64,000 nt of DNA from an uncultured Synechococcus sp. GTDB taxonomy: Bacteria; Cyanobacteriota; Cyanobacteriia; PCC-6307; Cyanobiaceae. A model generated the notes under the pieces. That model had not been told where the DNA came from and made no database searches. It saw only the letters and a list, made by a program, of their open reading frames with translations. Made by a program: the position numbers and the translations under genes. The stretch covers positions 310,001 to 374,000 of the forward strand of contig CASICK010000002.1 of NCBI GenBank assembly GCA_949373155.1, written 5' to 3'. Shown here one piece after another: positions 6,594 to 14,515 of the stretch. How positions within the stretch are numbered: the first letter of the stretch is position 1; every line of letters starts with the position of its first letter.

Positions 6594-9185
6594 TTAGAGC
6601 AGGTTTAGTCGTTCTTCTTTGACTTGAATTTGAACGCTGCTACCTTCCTCATAAGCACCAGCGAGGATCGCTTTTGCAATGGGTGTTTCCAGCTCGCGCT
6701 GAATGGCTCGTTTCAGGGGCCTTGCTCCATAAACGGGGTCATAGCCGGCATTGGCTAACCAGTCGGTGGCTTCTTCGCTGATGTTGAGTTCCAGCTTGCG
6801 CTCGTTGAGGCGTTGTCTTAACCGCTCCACTTGTAGAGCAACAATTTGGCGTAATTCGTCGCGACGAAGACTGTGAAAAATGATGGTGTCGTCGATTCTA
6901 TTTAGGAATTCTGGGCGGAAGTGGCTGCGTAGAGCTTCATTCACCCGACTCTCCATCTCTTGATGTTGGTTGTCATCACCTCCCAAGTCGAGGATGGATT
7001 GACTGCCGATGTTGCTGGTAAGGATTAGCACTGCATTGGTGAAATCAACAGTGCGGCCTTGGCCGTCGGTGACGCGACCATCGTCGAGGATCTGCAGCAT
7101 CACATTGAAGACATCCGGATGTGCTTTTTCCACTTCATCAAACAAGATCACTGCGTAAGGCCTGCGTCGCACCGCTTCTGTGAGCTGTCCGCCAGCTTCA
7201 TATCCCACATATCCGGGAGGTGCTCCAATCAATCGGCTCACCGTGTGTTTCTCCATGTACTCCGACATATCGATGCGAATCAAGGAGTCTTCGCTGTCAA
7301 AAAGTTGGGCAGCCAATGCTTTCGAAAGCTCTGTTTTGCCCACTCCGGTGGGGCCTAAAAATAAAAAACTGGCGATGGGTTGATTTGGATCGCTAAGACC
7401 AGCTCTGGATCGCTGAATGGCGTCGGCTACTGCCGTGACTGCTTGGTGTTGTCCCACCACACGTTCATGGAGTTGATCTTCGAGTTTGAGTAATTTTTCC
7501 ATCTCGGATTGCACAAGCTTGGCAACGGGAATTCCTGTCCACTTCGCAATCACCTCAGCGATGTCGTCTTCGCTGACCTCCTCTCTGAGCAGTGATTTTT
7601 CGGCAGTGTCATCGGTTTCTGCCAAGGCTTGTTCCTGGGCTTGCAGTTGCTTTTGGAGTCCAGCGAGCGTTCCGTATTCCAACTCTGCTGCCTTGTTGAG
7701 GTCATAACTCCGCTTGGCTTGTTCAACCTGTAGCTGCACGCGTTCGATCTCTTCCTTTAGAGCAGAGAGTTCATCAATGGCACCTTTTTCTTGCTGCCAT
7801 TGAGCATTGAGAGTGCTCTGCTGTTCGGATAATTCGGCAAGTTCTCGTTCCAATCGCTGCAGTCTCTCTTGACTAGCCGCATCAGACTCGCGTCCTAACG
7901 AGAGCTTCTCCATTTCTAGCTGCAGGATTTTGCGATCGATTTCGTCGATCTCTTCTGGTTTGGAGGTGATCTCCATCTTGAGCCTGGCTGCTGATTCGTC
8001 GACAAGGTCGATCGCTTTGTCTGGAAGGAAGCGATCGGCGATGTATCGACTACTCAAAACAGCTGCTGCGACAAGGGCGCTGTCAGCAATGCGGACGCCG
8101 TGGTGCACCTCGTATCGCTCTTTCAGTCCACGCAAAATTGAAATGGTGTCTTCAACGGTGGGTTGATCGACCAGCACTTGCTGAAAGCGACGCTCTAGTG
8201 CGGGGTCTTTCTCAATATGTTGCCGGTGCTCATCCAGGGTGGTTGCTCCGATGCAGCGCAATTCGCCTCGCGCAAGCATGGGCTTCAACAGGTTGCTGGC
8301 GTCCATGGCGCCCCCGGTGGCACCTGCACCGACCACGGTGTGGATTTCATCGATGAACAAGACAATTTGTCCGTCGGAGTTGGTGACTTCCTTGAGCACG
8401 GCTTTGAGTCGCTCCTCGAATTCACCGCGATATTTGGCTCCAGCGATCAGCGCTCCCATATCGAGGGCGATCAGCTGACGATTTTGCAGTGCCTGAGGCA
8501 CATCCCCGTTCACGATGCGTTGGGCTAGCCCTTCCACAATGGCTGTCTTGCCAACCCCTGGTTCACCGATCAGGACAGGGTTGTTTTTGGTGCGTCGGCT
8601 GAGAATTTGAATCGTTCGCCTGATTTCTTCATCGCGACCGATCACTGGATCGAGCTTGCCGTCGCGGGCAGCGCTGGTGAGATCGCGACCGTATTTTTCG
8701 AGAGATTCGTAGGTCCCCTCAGGGTTTTGGTCGGTCACTTTCTGACTGCCTCGCACGGCATTAATAGCGGTTTTTAAACGTGAGGTGTCGGTGCCGGCTT
8801 GGCTCAGCAGCTGGCGGCCACAGCGGCCATCGTCGGCGAGGGCCAGCAGCAGATGCTCAATGGAAATAAAGCTATCGCCATAACTTTGCTTCAGCGTTTC
8901 AGCCCGATCCAGCAAGGCATTGAGGCCCTTTCCCAGAAAAACGGAGTCCGGGACGTTGGTGAGTGATGGCTGCTGGCCGAGGTAGCTGTCTACAGCCGTT
9001 TGGAGCGCTGGTGGAGAAACCCCGGCCTTATCGAGGATTCGCCCCGCCAAGCCTTCTTGGTCCAACAAAGCCCTCAACAGGTGCTCACTTTCAAGTTGTT
9101 GATGCCGGCGGTTCTGGGCCAGCTGCTGGGCCGACATGATCGCGGCCCAGCCTTTTTCGGTGAACTGTTCAGCTGTGGGTTGCAT
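6594..9185 (-). CDS. clpB: ATP-dependent chaperone ClpB
   Basis: An 863-residue Hsp100 disaggregase, full length for the family. The N-terminal Clp-N repeats occupy about 1-145. The first AAA domain has Walker A GEPGVGKT at 207-214 and Walker [10 protein letters not shown]. The coiled-coil M domain is at about 410-525 and separates it from the second AAA domain, with GPTGVGKT at about 605 and [14 protein letters not shown]. It acts in the cytoplasm with DnaK to resolve aggregates. Cyanobacteria often have two ClpB forms; I cannot say which this is. No CIRCE element was seen upstream. The gene stands alone, divergent from the small gene at 9344. Confidence 0.96.
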   Translation of the reverse strand: MQPTAEQFTEKGWAAIMSAQQLAQNRRHQQLESEHLLRALLDQEGLAGRILDKAGVSPPALQTAVDSYLGQQPSLTNVPDSVFLGKGLNALLDRAETLKQSYGDSFISIEHLLLALADDGRCGRQLLSQAGTDTSRLKTAINAVRGSQKVTDQNPEGTYESLEKYGRDLTSAARDGKLDPVIGRDEEIRRTIQILSRRTKNNPVLIGEPGVGKTAIVEGLAQRIVNGDVPQALQNRQLIALDMGALIAGAKYRGEFEERLKAVLKEVTNSDGQIVLFIDEIHTVVGAGATGGAMDASNLLKPMLARGELRCIGATTLDEHRQHIEKDPALERRFQQVLVDQPTVEDTISILRGLKERYEVHHGVRIADSALVAAAVLSSRYIADRFLPDKAIDLVDESAARLKMEITSKPEEIDEIDRKILQLEMEKLSLGRESDAASQERLQRLERELAELSEQQSTLNAQWQQEKGAIDELSALKEEIERVQLQVEQAKRSYDLNKAAELEYGTLAGLQKQLQAQEQALAETDDTAEKSLLREEVSEDDIAEVIAKWTGIPVAKLVQSEMEKLLKLEDQLHERVVGQHQAVTAVADAIQRSRAGLSDPNQPIASFLFLGPTGVGKTELSKALAAQLFDSEDSLIRIDMSEYMEKHTVSRLIGAPPGYVGYEAGGQLTEAVRRRPYAVILFDEVEKAHPDVFNVMLQILDDGRVTDGQGRTVDFTNAVLILTSNIGSQSILDLGGDDNQHQEMESRVNEALRSHFRPEFLNRIDDTIIFHSLRRDELRQIVALQVERLRQRLNERKLELNISEEATDWLANAGYDPVYGARPLKRAIQRELETPIAKAILAGAYEEGSSVQIQVKEERLNLL

Positions 9186-9343
9186 GATTGCGTCTACGTT
9201 TTATTGATTGGAACCGTATGTGGATCTTTTGTCTTTGTAGAGCGGAGAACCGATCCAGATCTGTCGGGCTTTGCGTCAGTCTGCGGCTTACCGACCTGCA
9301 CTTGTAGGGTCAGCCGACCTTTATCGATCAATGGGACATAAGG

Positions 9344-9541
9344 ATGGCAACTGATCCAGCTCTGGTGACAGCTCTCGTGGAGCGTGTTCATGCCGTGTAT
9401 GGAGCCCAACTCAGTGATGTGGAGCGCAAGTGCTGGACCGTAGTGCATGAACATCACCATGGCGCCATGCCTACGGAATACGACATTCGTGAGATCGACG
9501 AGGATTTGTATTTGGCAGTGTTGGCGGCAGTTCGCTGCTGA
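9344..9541 (+). CDS. small conserved hypothetical protein
   Basis: A 65-residue acidic protein beginning MATDPALVTALVERVHAVYG and ending VLAAVRC, with a His cluster HEHHH near the middle. It has no signal peptide or membrane segment and I recognise no family. It is divergent from clpB with 158 bases between the starts, so a shared regulatory region is possible. An AAGG tract sits immediately before the ATG, too close for a standard ribosome site. Confidence 0.6.
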   Translation: MATDPALVTALVERVHAVYGAQLSDVERKCWTVVHEHHHGAMPTEYDIREIDEDLYLAVLAAVRC

Positions 9542-9617
9542 AGGCTTGCGCTGTTCGCACCCATCCCTAGGAAATATGTCCTTAGTCTTTGCTTGGCAAA
9601 AGGCGAGCAAAATGCTT

Positions 9618-9648
9618 AGAAGTGTTGTTATAACAACTCATGACTTCT
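9618..9648. promoter_or_regulatory. operator-like palindrome
   Basis: A perfect 14-base palindrome (GTTGTTATAACAAC, 9624-9637) is flanked by a second inverted pair, AGAAGT at 9618-9623 and ACTTCT at 9643-9648. It lies in the 227-base spacer between two convergent small genes, so it is not obviously next to a promoter of either. It could be a binding site for a dimeric regulator of an unseen transcript. No T-tract follows, so it is not an intrinsic terminator. Confidence 0.3.
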
Positions 9649-9768
9649 ACTAAGTAGCGGCAAAGCTTGCTTTGCTTGAGCAACTAATATTAGATTCGTT
9701 GGTGCAGAGATACGCAAGGAAAGCTGAAAAATTATTTGAAATGCTTTCGATAAATATATTCTTAGTTT

Positions 9769-10068
9769 TCAAGTCCTTGATTTTGGGTGACCAGATGGAT
9801 AACCATTCAATGCGTTTGCCTGTTTGTCACTTGCGAAAAACTCGTGCCATCGGCTGAGTGCTTCTTGGCGTTGGCCGATTGGGCGGGCTGCCATGATCAG
9901 TCCCGCCTCCACAAGTGCGCCAGAGCCGGCCTCAGGCATTTCTAAGCGCACCTGTTGTAGGGCTTCATCATGCTCGGTCCTCCAGGTCTCGCCATTGTTT
10001 TGGTACTCTTCCCATGCCTGGGCATGGGTCATCTCACTTGGGCTTGGTCTGTCAGCGATATTAATCAT
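9769..10068 (-). CDS. hypothetical protein, acidic helical
   Basis: A 99-residue soluble protein that starts MINIADRPSPSEMTHAQAWE and has two probable helices (EWEEYQNN region and ALVEAGLIMAARPIGQRQEALSRW). No domain is recognised, and there is no signal peptide. The C-terminus (DKQANALNGYPSGHPKSRT) is disordered in character. The ATG at 10068 is the only reasonable start. The neighbours are small unrelated genes in a loosely packed region. Confidence 0.55.
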   Translation of the reverse strand: MINIADRPSPSEMTHAQAWEEYQNNGETWRTEHDEALQQVRLEMPEAGSGALVEAGLIMAARPIGQRQEALSRWHEFFASDKQANALNGYPSGHPKSRT

Positions 10069-10411
10069 CTTGTAATTGTAATGGCATTAGAGGTATTAGT
10101 GAAATGTTCAGAAAAAGCATTTATTCTAACGATGATATTCAGTTTCATATTTATTTAATGAGCGATGGCAGTAGATCATTCTTTTTTGGATTTCTTGCTA
10201 ATGATGGTCGTAGCTGAGTGTCGTAATCAGTTATTCATGGCGTGAGTGCTCCTTGCTGCATTGGCTCTTCGAGCCAATGCAGTTGTGTTGAATATTGATT
10301 TGCTTTGCCTATCGCAATTAGTGCTATTTGTCCCTCCAGAATGTTTAAATACATGTGGGCTTTAGTTGTCCGATAAATTTATGCTTAGAGTAAGTAAATC
10401 GATCCTTGAGA
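10069..10411. other. 343-base spacer without a recognisable gene
   Basis: This AT-rich stretch lies between the start of the 99-residue hypothetical gene (minus strand) and the 37-codon open frame at 10412 (plus strand). It must contain promoters for both. The only clear structure is the 12-base-pair hairpin at 10256-10282. No open frame of note is present on either strand. Confidence 0.6.
10256..10282. other. strong hairpin in spacer
   Basis: CTGCATTGGCTC and GAGCCAATGCAG pair perfectly over 12 bases around a TTC loop. The following bases (TTGTGTTG) are T-rich but not a proper T-tract, so a terminator is possible but not typical. No gene ends just before it on either strand. It may be the 3' end or body of a small non-coding RNA. 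Confidence 0.4.
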
Positions 10412-10525
10412 ATGCGCATAAAGTTACTTGTGCTTTTGTCTGGAGCTGCTCTTTCTGTTGCGTGCTTTTATGCTTCGAACTTAAAGGAAGTAAGCCCCGA
10501 TGTGCTCAGCCTGACTGGTGAGTAA
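10412..10525 (+). CDS. possible 37-residue membrane or exported peptide
   Basis: ATG at 10412 opens a 37-codon frame starting MRIKLLVLLSGAALSVACFY, a positively charged N-terminus followed by a hydrophobic stretch as in a signal or single-pass segment, then a short polar tail ending SLTGE. A Cys after SVA is near lipobox style, but position -3 is Ser, so lipoprotein processing is doubtful. I recognise no family. Composition supports a real peptide; there is no other evidence. Confidence 0.38.
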   Translation: MRIKLLVLLSGAALSVACFYASNLKEVSPDVLSLTGE

Positions 10526-10743
10526 AGTGTGGCTGCTTCTTGCTCTTATATGCGCATTAAAGAAGAAATTTGCAAAATTTTTTGTAGGGGACTTGGTTTA
10601 GTGCTATTCAAAGATGTATTGTAGGAATTTGAAGTTAAGAAAATATGATTCAATGATTGCTTCTTTCCCTTTTGCTCAGAGAAAGAGGTGGTATGCGTTT
10701 GGTCGGTTTTCCTATTAGTGTGTAAGAACTAGACGTTTTAAAA

Positions 10744-10950
10744 ATGAATCCCAAGCAGCTAGGAGCTCTTCGTAGAGCCGGAATCTACTTTGTTGTTGGG
10801 TACGGGGGATTAGTCCTCATTAATAACAGTGGACTGCAACTTGACAACATGTGGATTGCTTACTTGCCTATGTTTATTGCCGTTTATTTTTTCTCGCGTT
10901 GGGCTGACGCCAAGATTGAGAGTCGCTCAAGCAACCAATCTGACGATTAA
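10744..10950 (+). CDS. small membrane hypothetical protein
   Basis: A 68-residue protein with two hydrophobic segments, about residues 14-27 (YFVVGYGGLVLI) and 36-52 (WIAYLPMFIAVYFFSRW), and a polar C-terminus. It is probably a two-pass membrane protein. No family is recognised. The 218 bases upstream hold only the end of the possible 37-residue peptide and AT-rich sequence. Its stop faces that of the TIGR03643 gene 14 bases away. Confidence 0.6.
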   Translation: MNPKQLGALRRAGIYFVVGYGGLVLINNSGLQLDNMWIAYLPMFIAVYFFSRWADAKIESRSSNQSDD

Positions 10951-10964
10951 TTTATCGTTGTTGC

Positions 10965-11195
10965 CTAGCGGTGACATGCTGCTCTGAAGCGTTCGGCATT
11001 GCTCGTTGTCGCATGCTTGGTTTTGCGACCAGAGACACGTTTACGCCAGCTACGGAAGGATCCTGGTTTTAATGTCTGGCGCATCAAGCTGATCACATCT
11101 TTCTCCATGAGACCGAACTGATATTCAATGGCTTCAAACGGTGTGCGGTCTTCCCATGCCATCTCAATGACCCGATCTAATTGTTCGCTGGTCAT
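10965..11195 (-). CDS. TIGR03643 (DUF2805) family protein
   Basis: A 76-residue soluble protein that matches the TIGR03643 family through DRVIEMAWEDRTPFEAIEYQ, FGLMEKDVISLMR and LKPGSFRSWRKRV. This pattern looks like a small DNA- or RNA-binding helix bundle, but the family function is not known to me. The ATG at 11195 fits the family start; a TTG six codons earlier is an alternative. It lies downstream of the broken Nif11 gene on the same strand with about 90 bases between. Confidence 0.78.
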   Translation of the reverse strand: MTSEQLDRVIEMAWEDRTPFEAIEYQFGLMEKDVISLMRQTLKPGSFRSWRKRVSGRKTKHATTSNAERFRAACHR

Positions 11196-11284
11196 TGCAT
11201 TCGCTTTGATCAACGCCTGACATCCCTAGAGCTGCTCCACGCTAATGGTGAGATTTGTACCTCGTGATCTGGAGGTTTGTCTGG

Positions 11285-11489
11285 TTATTGGATGGTGCTT
11301 TGATCGAACCATTTGCTGGTGGCTTCGGCTTGAGCGTCTTGGTTGAGGTCATCCAGGCACAATGAAAAATCCAAGGCGCTTGCCAAGCTCAACGATGTCT
11401 TTTGTTTCGCTACAGCGCTTGAGTTCACGCTGAAGAGACGGACTTCGTTCTGCAGCACGCAAGAAGTCTTTCCAACCCTCTCGGCTCAT
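11285..11489 (-). pseudogene. Nif11-like small protein gene with +1 frameshift
   Basis: From ATG at 11489 the frame gives MSREGWKDFLRAAERSPSLQ and continues as a Nif11 domain through DIVELGKRLGF, then meets an early TGA after 46 codons. Dropping one T from the run of five at about 11369-11373 restores a 67-residue protein that continues SLCLDDLNQDAQAEATSKWF and ends at TAA 11285-11287, the usual Nif11 length and ending. The start overlaps the petJ stop as ATGA, so translation would be coupled to cytochrome c6. The break could be a true lesion, a read error or programmed frameshifting; the T-run fits any of these. Confidence 0.7.
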
Positions 11490-11854
11490 CGCTGCCAGCC
11501 TTTTTCAGCCTTCAGTTCTACGTAGGCAGCTACATCAATGATGTCTTGCTCGCTCAGCTTTCCTACAAACGAGGGCATCGCATTTTTTCCATTTTCAATT
11601 TGGTGCTCGATGGCCTCAATGTGATCGTCGCCGTACTCATTGAGATGAGCTTGTAGATCGCGTTGACTCAAGGTTTTGGAGGCACTGATCACGTTGCCAC
11701 CACCCATATGACATGCAGCACAATTCGCAGAAAAGAGTTGGCCACCATGCTCGAGGTCAACGGCAGGGGTGCTGGCCGCAACTGCAGGTGAGACTCCCAA
11801 CAGATTGAGGCTCACGCAAAGCACAAATGCGAACAGAGAAATGGGATTGAGCAT
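11486..11854 (-). CDS. petJ: cytochrome c6 (c553)
   Basis: A 122-residue precursor. The signal peptide covers about 1-27 (ending PAVAA), the haem site CAACH is at 45-49, and Met93 in NAMPSF is the axial ligand. The ending SEQDIIDVAAYV then AEKGW is typical of cyanobacterial c6, the soluble lumenal carrier from cytochrome b6f to PSI or oxidase. The open frame extends to 11920, but that would run through the petE terminator, so the ATG at 11854 is chosen. It lies just downstream of petE, with the terminator between, and overlaps the broken Nif11 gene by ATGA. Confidence 0.93.
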   Translation of the reverse strand: MLNPISLFAFVLCVSLNLLGVSPAVAASTPAVDLEHGGQLFSANCAACHMGGGNVISASKTLSQRDLQAHLNEYGDDHIEAIEHQIENGKNAMPSFVGKLSEQDIIDVAAYVELKAEKGWQR

Positions 11855-11898
11855 CACCAGCAGCTTCAATTTCTTCAACCCTATCCATTTCGGTGGAC

Positions 11899-11941
11899 AA
11901 AAAAAGAGCCCGGTGAGCATCTGTTAAAACGCTCGCCGGAC
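11899..11941 (-). terminator. intrinsic terminator after petE
   Basis: Read on the minus strand, the arm CCGGCGAGC (11939-11931) pairs with GCTCACCGG (11918-11910) around a 12-base loop, with one G-U pair, and is followed within a few bases by a run of seven T. It sits 27 bases after the plastocyanin stop and before the petJ start, so it can separate petE and petJ transcription. Confidence 0.82.
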
Positions 11942-11967
11942 TTGTGTTCAACTGCTGATCTAAGCGA

Positions 11968-12327
11968 TCATTCAACAATAACTTTGCCGACCATGCCAGC
12001 GCCACGGTGGGGCTCGCAGTAGAAATCAAAGGTTCCAGCTTCAGTGAAGGTTTCTTCCCATGATTCGCCAGGAGCAAACGCTAGGTCGCTGTGGCTGAGT
12101 TCGTCATGGCCATCAAAAACGGCGTTGTGAGGCGCCAGCTTGTTATTGACGAATTTGACGGTGTCACCCGCTTTGATGTTGAGGGTGCTGGGTTCGAAAG
12201 CAAGCATGCCGGAATCTGTACCGAGCTTCACTTCAACAGTGGCAGCATTGGCTGTACCAACACTGATACCCAGGACGAGTGCTAAAGCAATCGCTGCTGA
12301 GAGGAGAGAACGCAAACGGCTGATCAT
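11968..12327 (-). CDS. petE: plastocyanin
   Basis: A 119-residue precursor of the blue copper carrier that moves electrons from cytochrome b6f to PSI in the thylakoid lumen. Residues 1-28 are the signal peptide (VGTANA cleavage). Copper ligands are all present: His67 (APHNAV), Cys104, His107 and Met112 (CEPHRGAGM). It lies directly upstream of petJ, its functional alternative under copper shortage, with a strong terminator between. The 34 bases back to the SDR gene are short for a full promoter, so the promoter may lie within the SDR gene or the gene may be read from upstream. Confidence 0.97.
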   Translation of the reverse strand: MISRLRSLLSAAIALALVLGISVGTANAATVEVKLGTDSGMLAFEPSTLNIKAGDTVKFVNNKLAPHNAVFDGHDELSHSDLAFAPGESWEETFTEAGTFDFYCEPHRGAGMVGKVIVE

Positions 12328-12361
12328 GAGCTCATAAACACTTCTGTGAGTTTAACGCTGT

Positions 12362-13363
12362 TTAGATGCTTCCACGATGCGGAAGCCCTGAATCCATCAG
12401 AACTGTTTCAAGGTCTGGCCCATGGCTTCGACCACCGAAGCGTTCAGGCTGGGTGACGGGATCATGAACGAAGTGGCGTTGGTGAATTGAAAATCGATCC
12501 CATGCGTTGATCTCGATCGGAAGGATTTTGATCAGGCCTTCAATCAGCCAGCTCCATAGGGGTATCCCTGGAGTTCGCGACACACCTCTCCAGCGACAGA
12601 GCGTGGCAACTGCGTTGTTGACGCTGATCCATGGTTGCCCCATCACGATTCTGCGGACTGGTCCTTGGCCAGGTTCCGGATTGGGTTGGTGAGGCGTGGT
12701 CGCCAGGATTCCGCAGATTGCAGCAATGTCAGCCGCATGGATGAAATGAAAGCTGGCATCGGCTCTCAGCCAGCGAGCGAGCCACAACCATTTGCTTGCT
12801 TCCGCTAGGCCTTCCGTGAGGTAACTCGTTGGGAAGGGACTGGTCCCATCCACCCTTCCGCCGAAGACCAGTGTTGGAAACACCGCCACAATGCGTTCAG
12901 CAAGGGGATGTTGTTCCAGCTCCCTTAGGCATTGAGCTTTGGTTTGGATGTATTCGGTGCCATAGGCCAAGGCTTCTTGAAGCGGCTGCAAGGAACGATC
13001 AAGAATGCTGGCGGTTGAGAAATAGATGATCTGCTCAACGACAGATGGATTGAGCAGGGCCAGCATCCTCTTAACGGCCACAACATTCACCTGATGGGCA
13101 CGCTCAGGATCTCCCCATGCGGTAGCCGTATGAATCACCCGGGTCACGGTGGAGAGTTCGCTGGCAAATCGATCTGTTTCACGCAGATCCCCCACTAACA
13201 GTCGGACACGTGGTTGATCAGCTGAGATCGCCGACAGCTTGGCTGGATCACGCAGCCAAAGCAGCAACTCGGCATCGGAATTTTCCAGAAGCCAAGCTGC
13301 TGTGTATTGGCCGACGCAACCACTTGCGCCGGTAATCAGGATGCGAGCGGGTGCCGGGATCAA
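12362..13363 (-). CDS. NAD-dependent epimerase/dehydratase (extended SDR)
   Basis: A 333-residue extended short-chain dehydrogenase. The NAD(P) motif GASGCVGQYTA is at about 12-22, an acidic switch region at about 58 (VGDLRE), and a YGTEYIQTKA segment at about 134 supplies the YxxxK-type catalytic pair in modified form. Substrate unknown, sugar nucleotide or pigment-related in this family. The start is TTG at 13363 directly behind the hemE stop (TGA then TTG), so it is very probably translated with hemE. That coupling hints at a tetrapyrrole-related role but does not prove it. Confidence 0.8.
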   Translation of the reverse strand: MIPAPARILITGASGCVGQYTAAWLLENSDAELLLWLRDPAKLSAISADQPRVRLLVGDLRETDRFASELSTVTRVIHTATAWGDPERAHQVNVVAVKRMLALLNPSVVEQIIYFSTASILDRSLQPLQEALAYGTEYIQTKAQCLRELEQHPLAERIVAVFPTLVFGGRVDGTSPFPTSYLTEGLAEASKWLWLARWLRADASFHFIHAADIAAICGILATTPHQPNPEPGQGPVRRIVMGQPWISVNNAVATLCRWRGVSRTPGIPLWSWLIEGLIKILPIEINAWDRFSIHQRHFVHDPVTQPERFGGRSHGPDLETVLMDSGLPHRGSI

Positions 13364-14419
13364 TCAGCCCCCCCCGATTCGATCCATCACAGTCTTGCCA
13401 GCTTCAAAGAAAGCGCGCCCGTTCTCCTCAGGAGTGCCAGGCAAAATTCCATGGCCCAGATTCAGGATGTGGCGGCGACCACGGGCCTTACGCACGCAAT
13501 CATCGATGCGATCGCGAATGGCCTCAGGAGTGCCAAAGAGCAATCCTGGATCGACATTGCCTTGCACTCCGATGTGGTCGGGAAGGCGGGCGAGTCCTTC
13601 AGCCATGTCCACCGTCCAATCCAGTGAAATGATGTCGACACCTGTGCGGCCCATTCGCTCAAGTACCCCTGCGCTTCCAGAGATGTAAAGGATGAACGGG
13701 GTGTCGGGATGTGTTTGTTTGACGAGATCGACAACTTTTTTCTGATACGGAGCAGCAAATGTGTCGTAATCGGCGGGGCTGAGCTGCCCTGCCCACGAGT
13801 CAAACATCTGTACAACTTGCGCTCCCGAATCAATTTGATATCGCAGGTAGGTGGCAATCGAAGTCGCGAAGTGATCGAGGAGTTTGTGCAGGAGTTCTGG
13901 CTCCTGAAAGGCCATCTTTTTGATGACGGCATAGTTCTTGCTGCTTTTCCCTTCCACGACGTACGCCGCCAGGGTCCAAGGTGCGCCTACAAATCCAAGG
14001 ACGGCGGCCTGATTGCCAACACTTTTGCGTAAGCGTCCAAGGACTTCGCCAACAAAAGACATGCTCTCTTCTGGCTGAAGAGGCCTGAGCGCTTCAACTT
14101 GACTGAGGCTTCGGATCGGATCACCAATTTGAGGGCCTTTGCTCTCAACAATGTCGAATTCGATCCCCATGCCAGGAAGGGGGGTCAGGATGTCTGAGAA
14201 CAGAATGACTCCATCAGGCTGAAAGGCCTTGAAGGGTTGCATCGAGATCTCGTAAGAGAGATCCGGGTTTTCAGATCGTTCTCGGAAGCTGGGGTGGCGA
14301 TCGCGAAGGTCGCGATAGACCTTCATGTAGCGCCCTGCTTGGCGCATCATCCAGACAGGAGGACGCTCTACCGATTCTCCGCGGGCTGCACGGAGCAGTA
14401 GTGGCAGGGTGTCGCTCAT
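13364..14419 (-). CDS. hemE: uroporphyrinogen decarboxylase
   Basis: A 351-residue cytoplasmic enzyme that converts uroporphyrinogen III to coproporphyrinogen III for haem, chlorophyll and bilins. The N-terminal signature [20 protein letters not shown] is at about 20-40, [13 protein letters not shown] with the catalytic Asp region at about 74-86, and [16 protein letters not shown] at about 140-155. The C-terminal [12 protein letters not shown] loop is intact. Length is normal. It is downstream of glgB (97-base gap) and immediately followed by the SDR gene. Confidence 0.97.
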   Translation of the reverse strand: MSDTLPLLLRAARGESVERPPVWMMRQAGRYMKVYRDLRDRHPSFRERSENPDLSYEISMQPFKAFQPDGVILFSDILTPLPGMGIEFDIVESKGPQIGDPIRSLSQVEALRPLQPEESMSFVGEVLGRLRKSVGNQAAVLGFVGAPWTLAAYVVEGKSSKNYAVIKKMAFQEPELLHKLLDHFATSIATYLRYQIDSGAQVVQMFDSWAGQLSPADYDTFAAPYQKKVVDLVKQTHPDTPFILYISGSAGVLERMGRTGVDIISLDWTVDMAEGLARLPDHIGVQGNVDPGLLFGTPEAIRDRIDDCVRKARGRRHILNLGHGILPGTPEENGRAFFEAGKTVMDRIGGG

Positions 14420-14515
14420 GAATGCGTGAAGATCCAGGCGGCAACCTACCTGACGAAACTGACCGAAACGCTGTGTTTTAAGGCGATCCGGGCAGTTTTG
14501 TCACATCACCTGAAC

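Noticed and set aside
9186..9343. Heat-shock CIRCE element upstream of clpB
   Set aside because: No TTAGCACTC-N9-GAGTGCTAA pair. Only a direct GGTCGG repeat with 23-base period is present, too weak to report.
11343..11525. 60-codon plus-strand frame opposite petJ and the Nif11 gene
   Set aside because: It is a shadow of the minus-strand coding sequence; the Nif11 reading on the other strand is clear.
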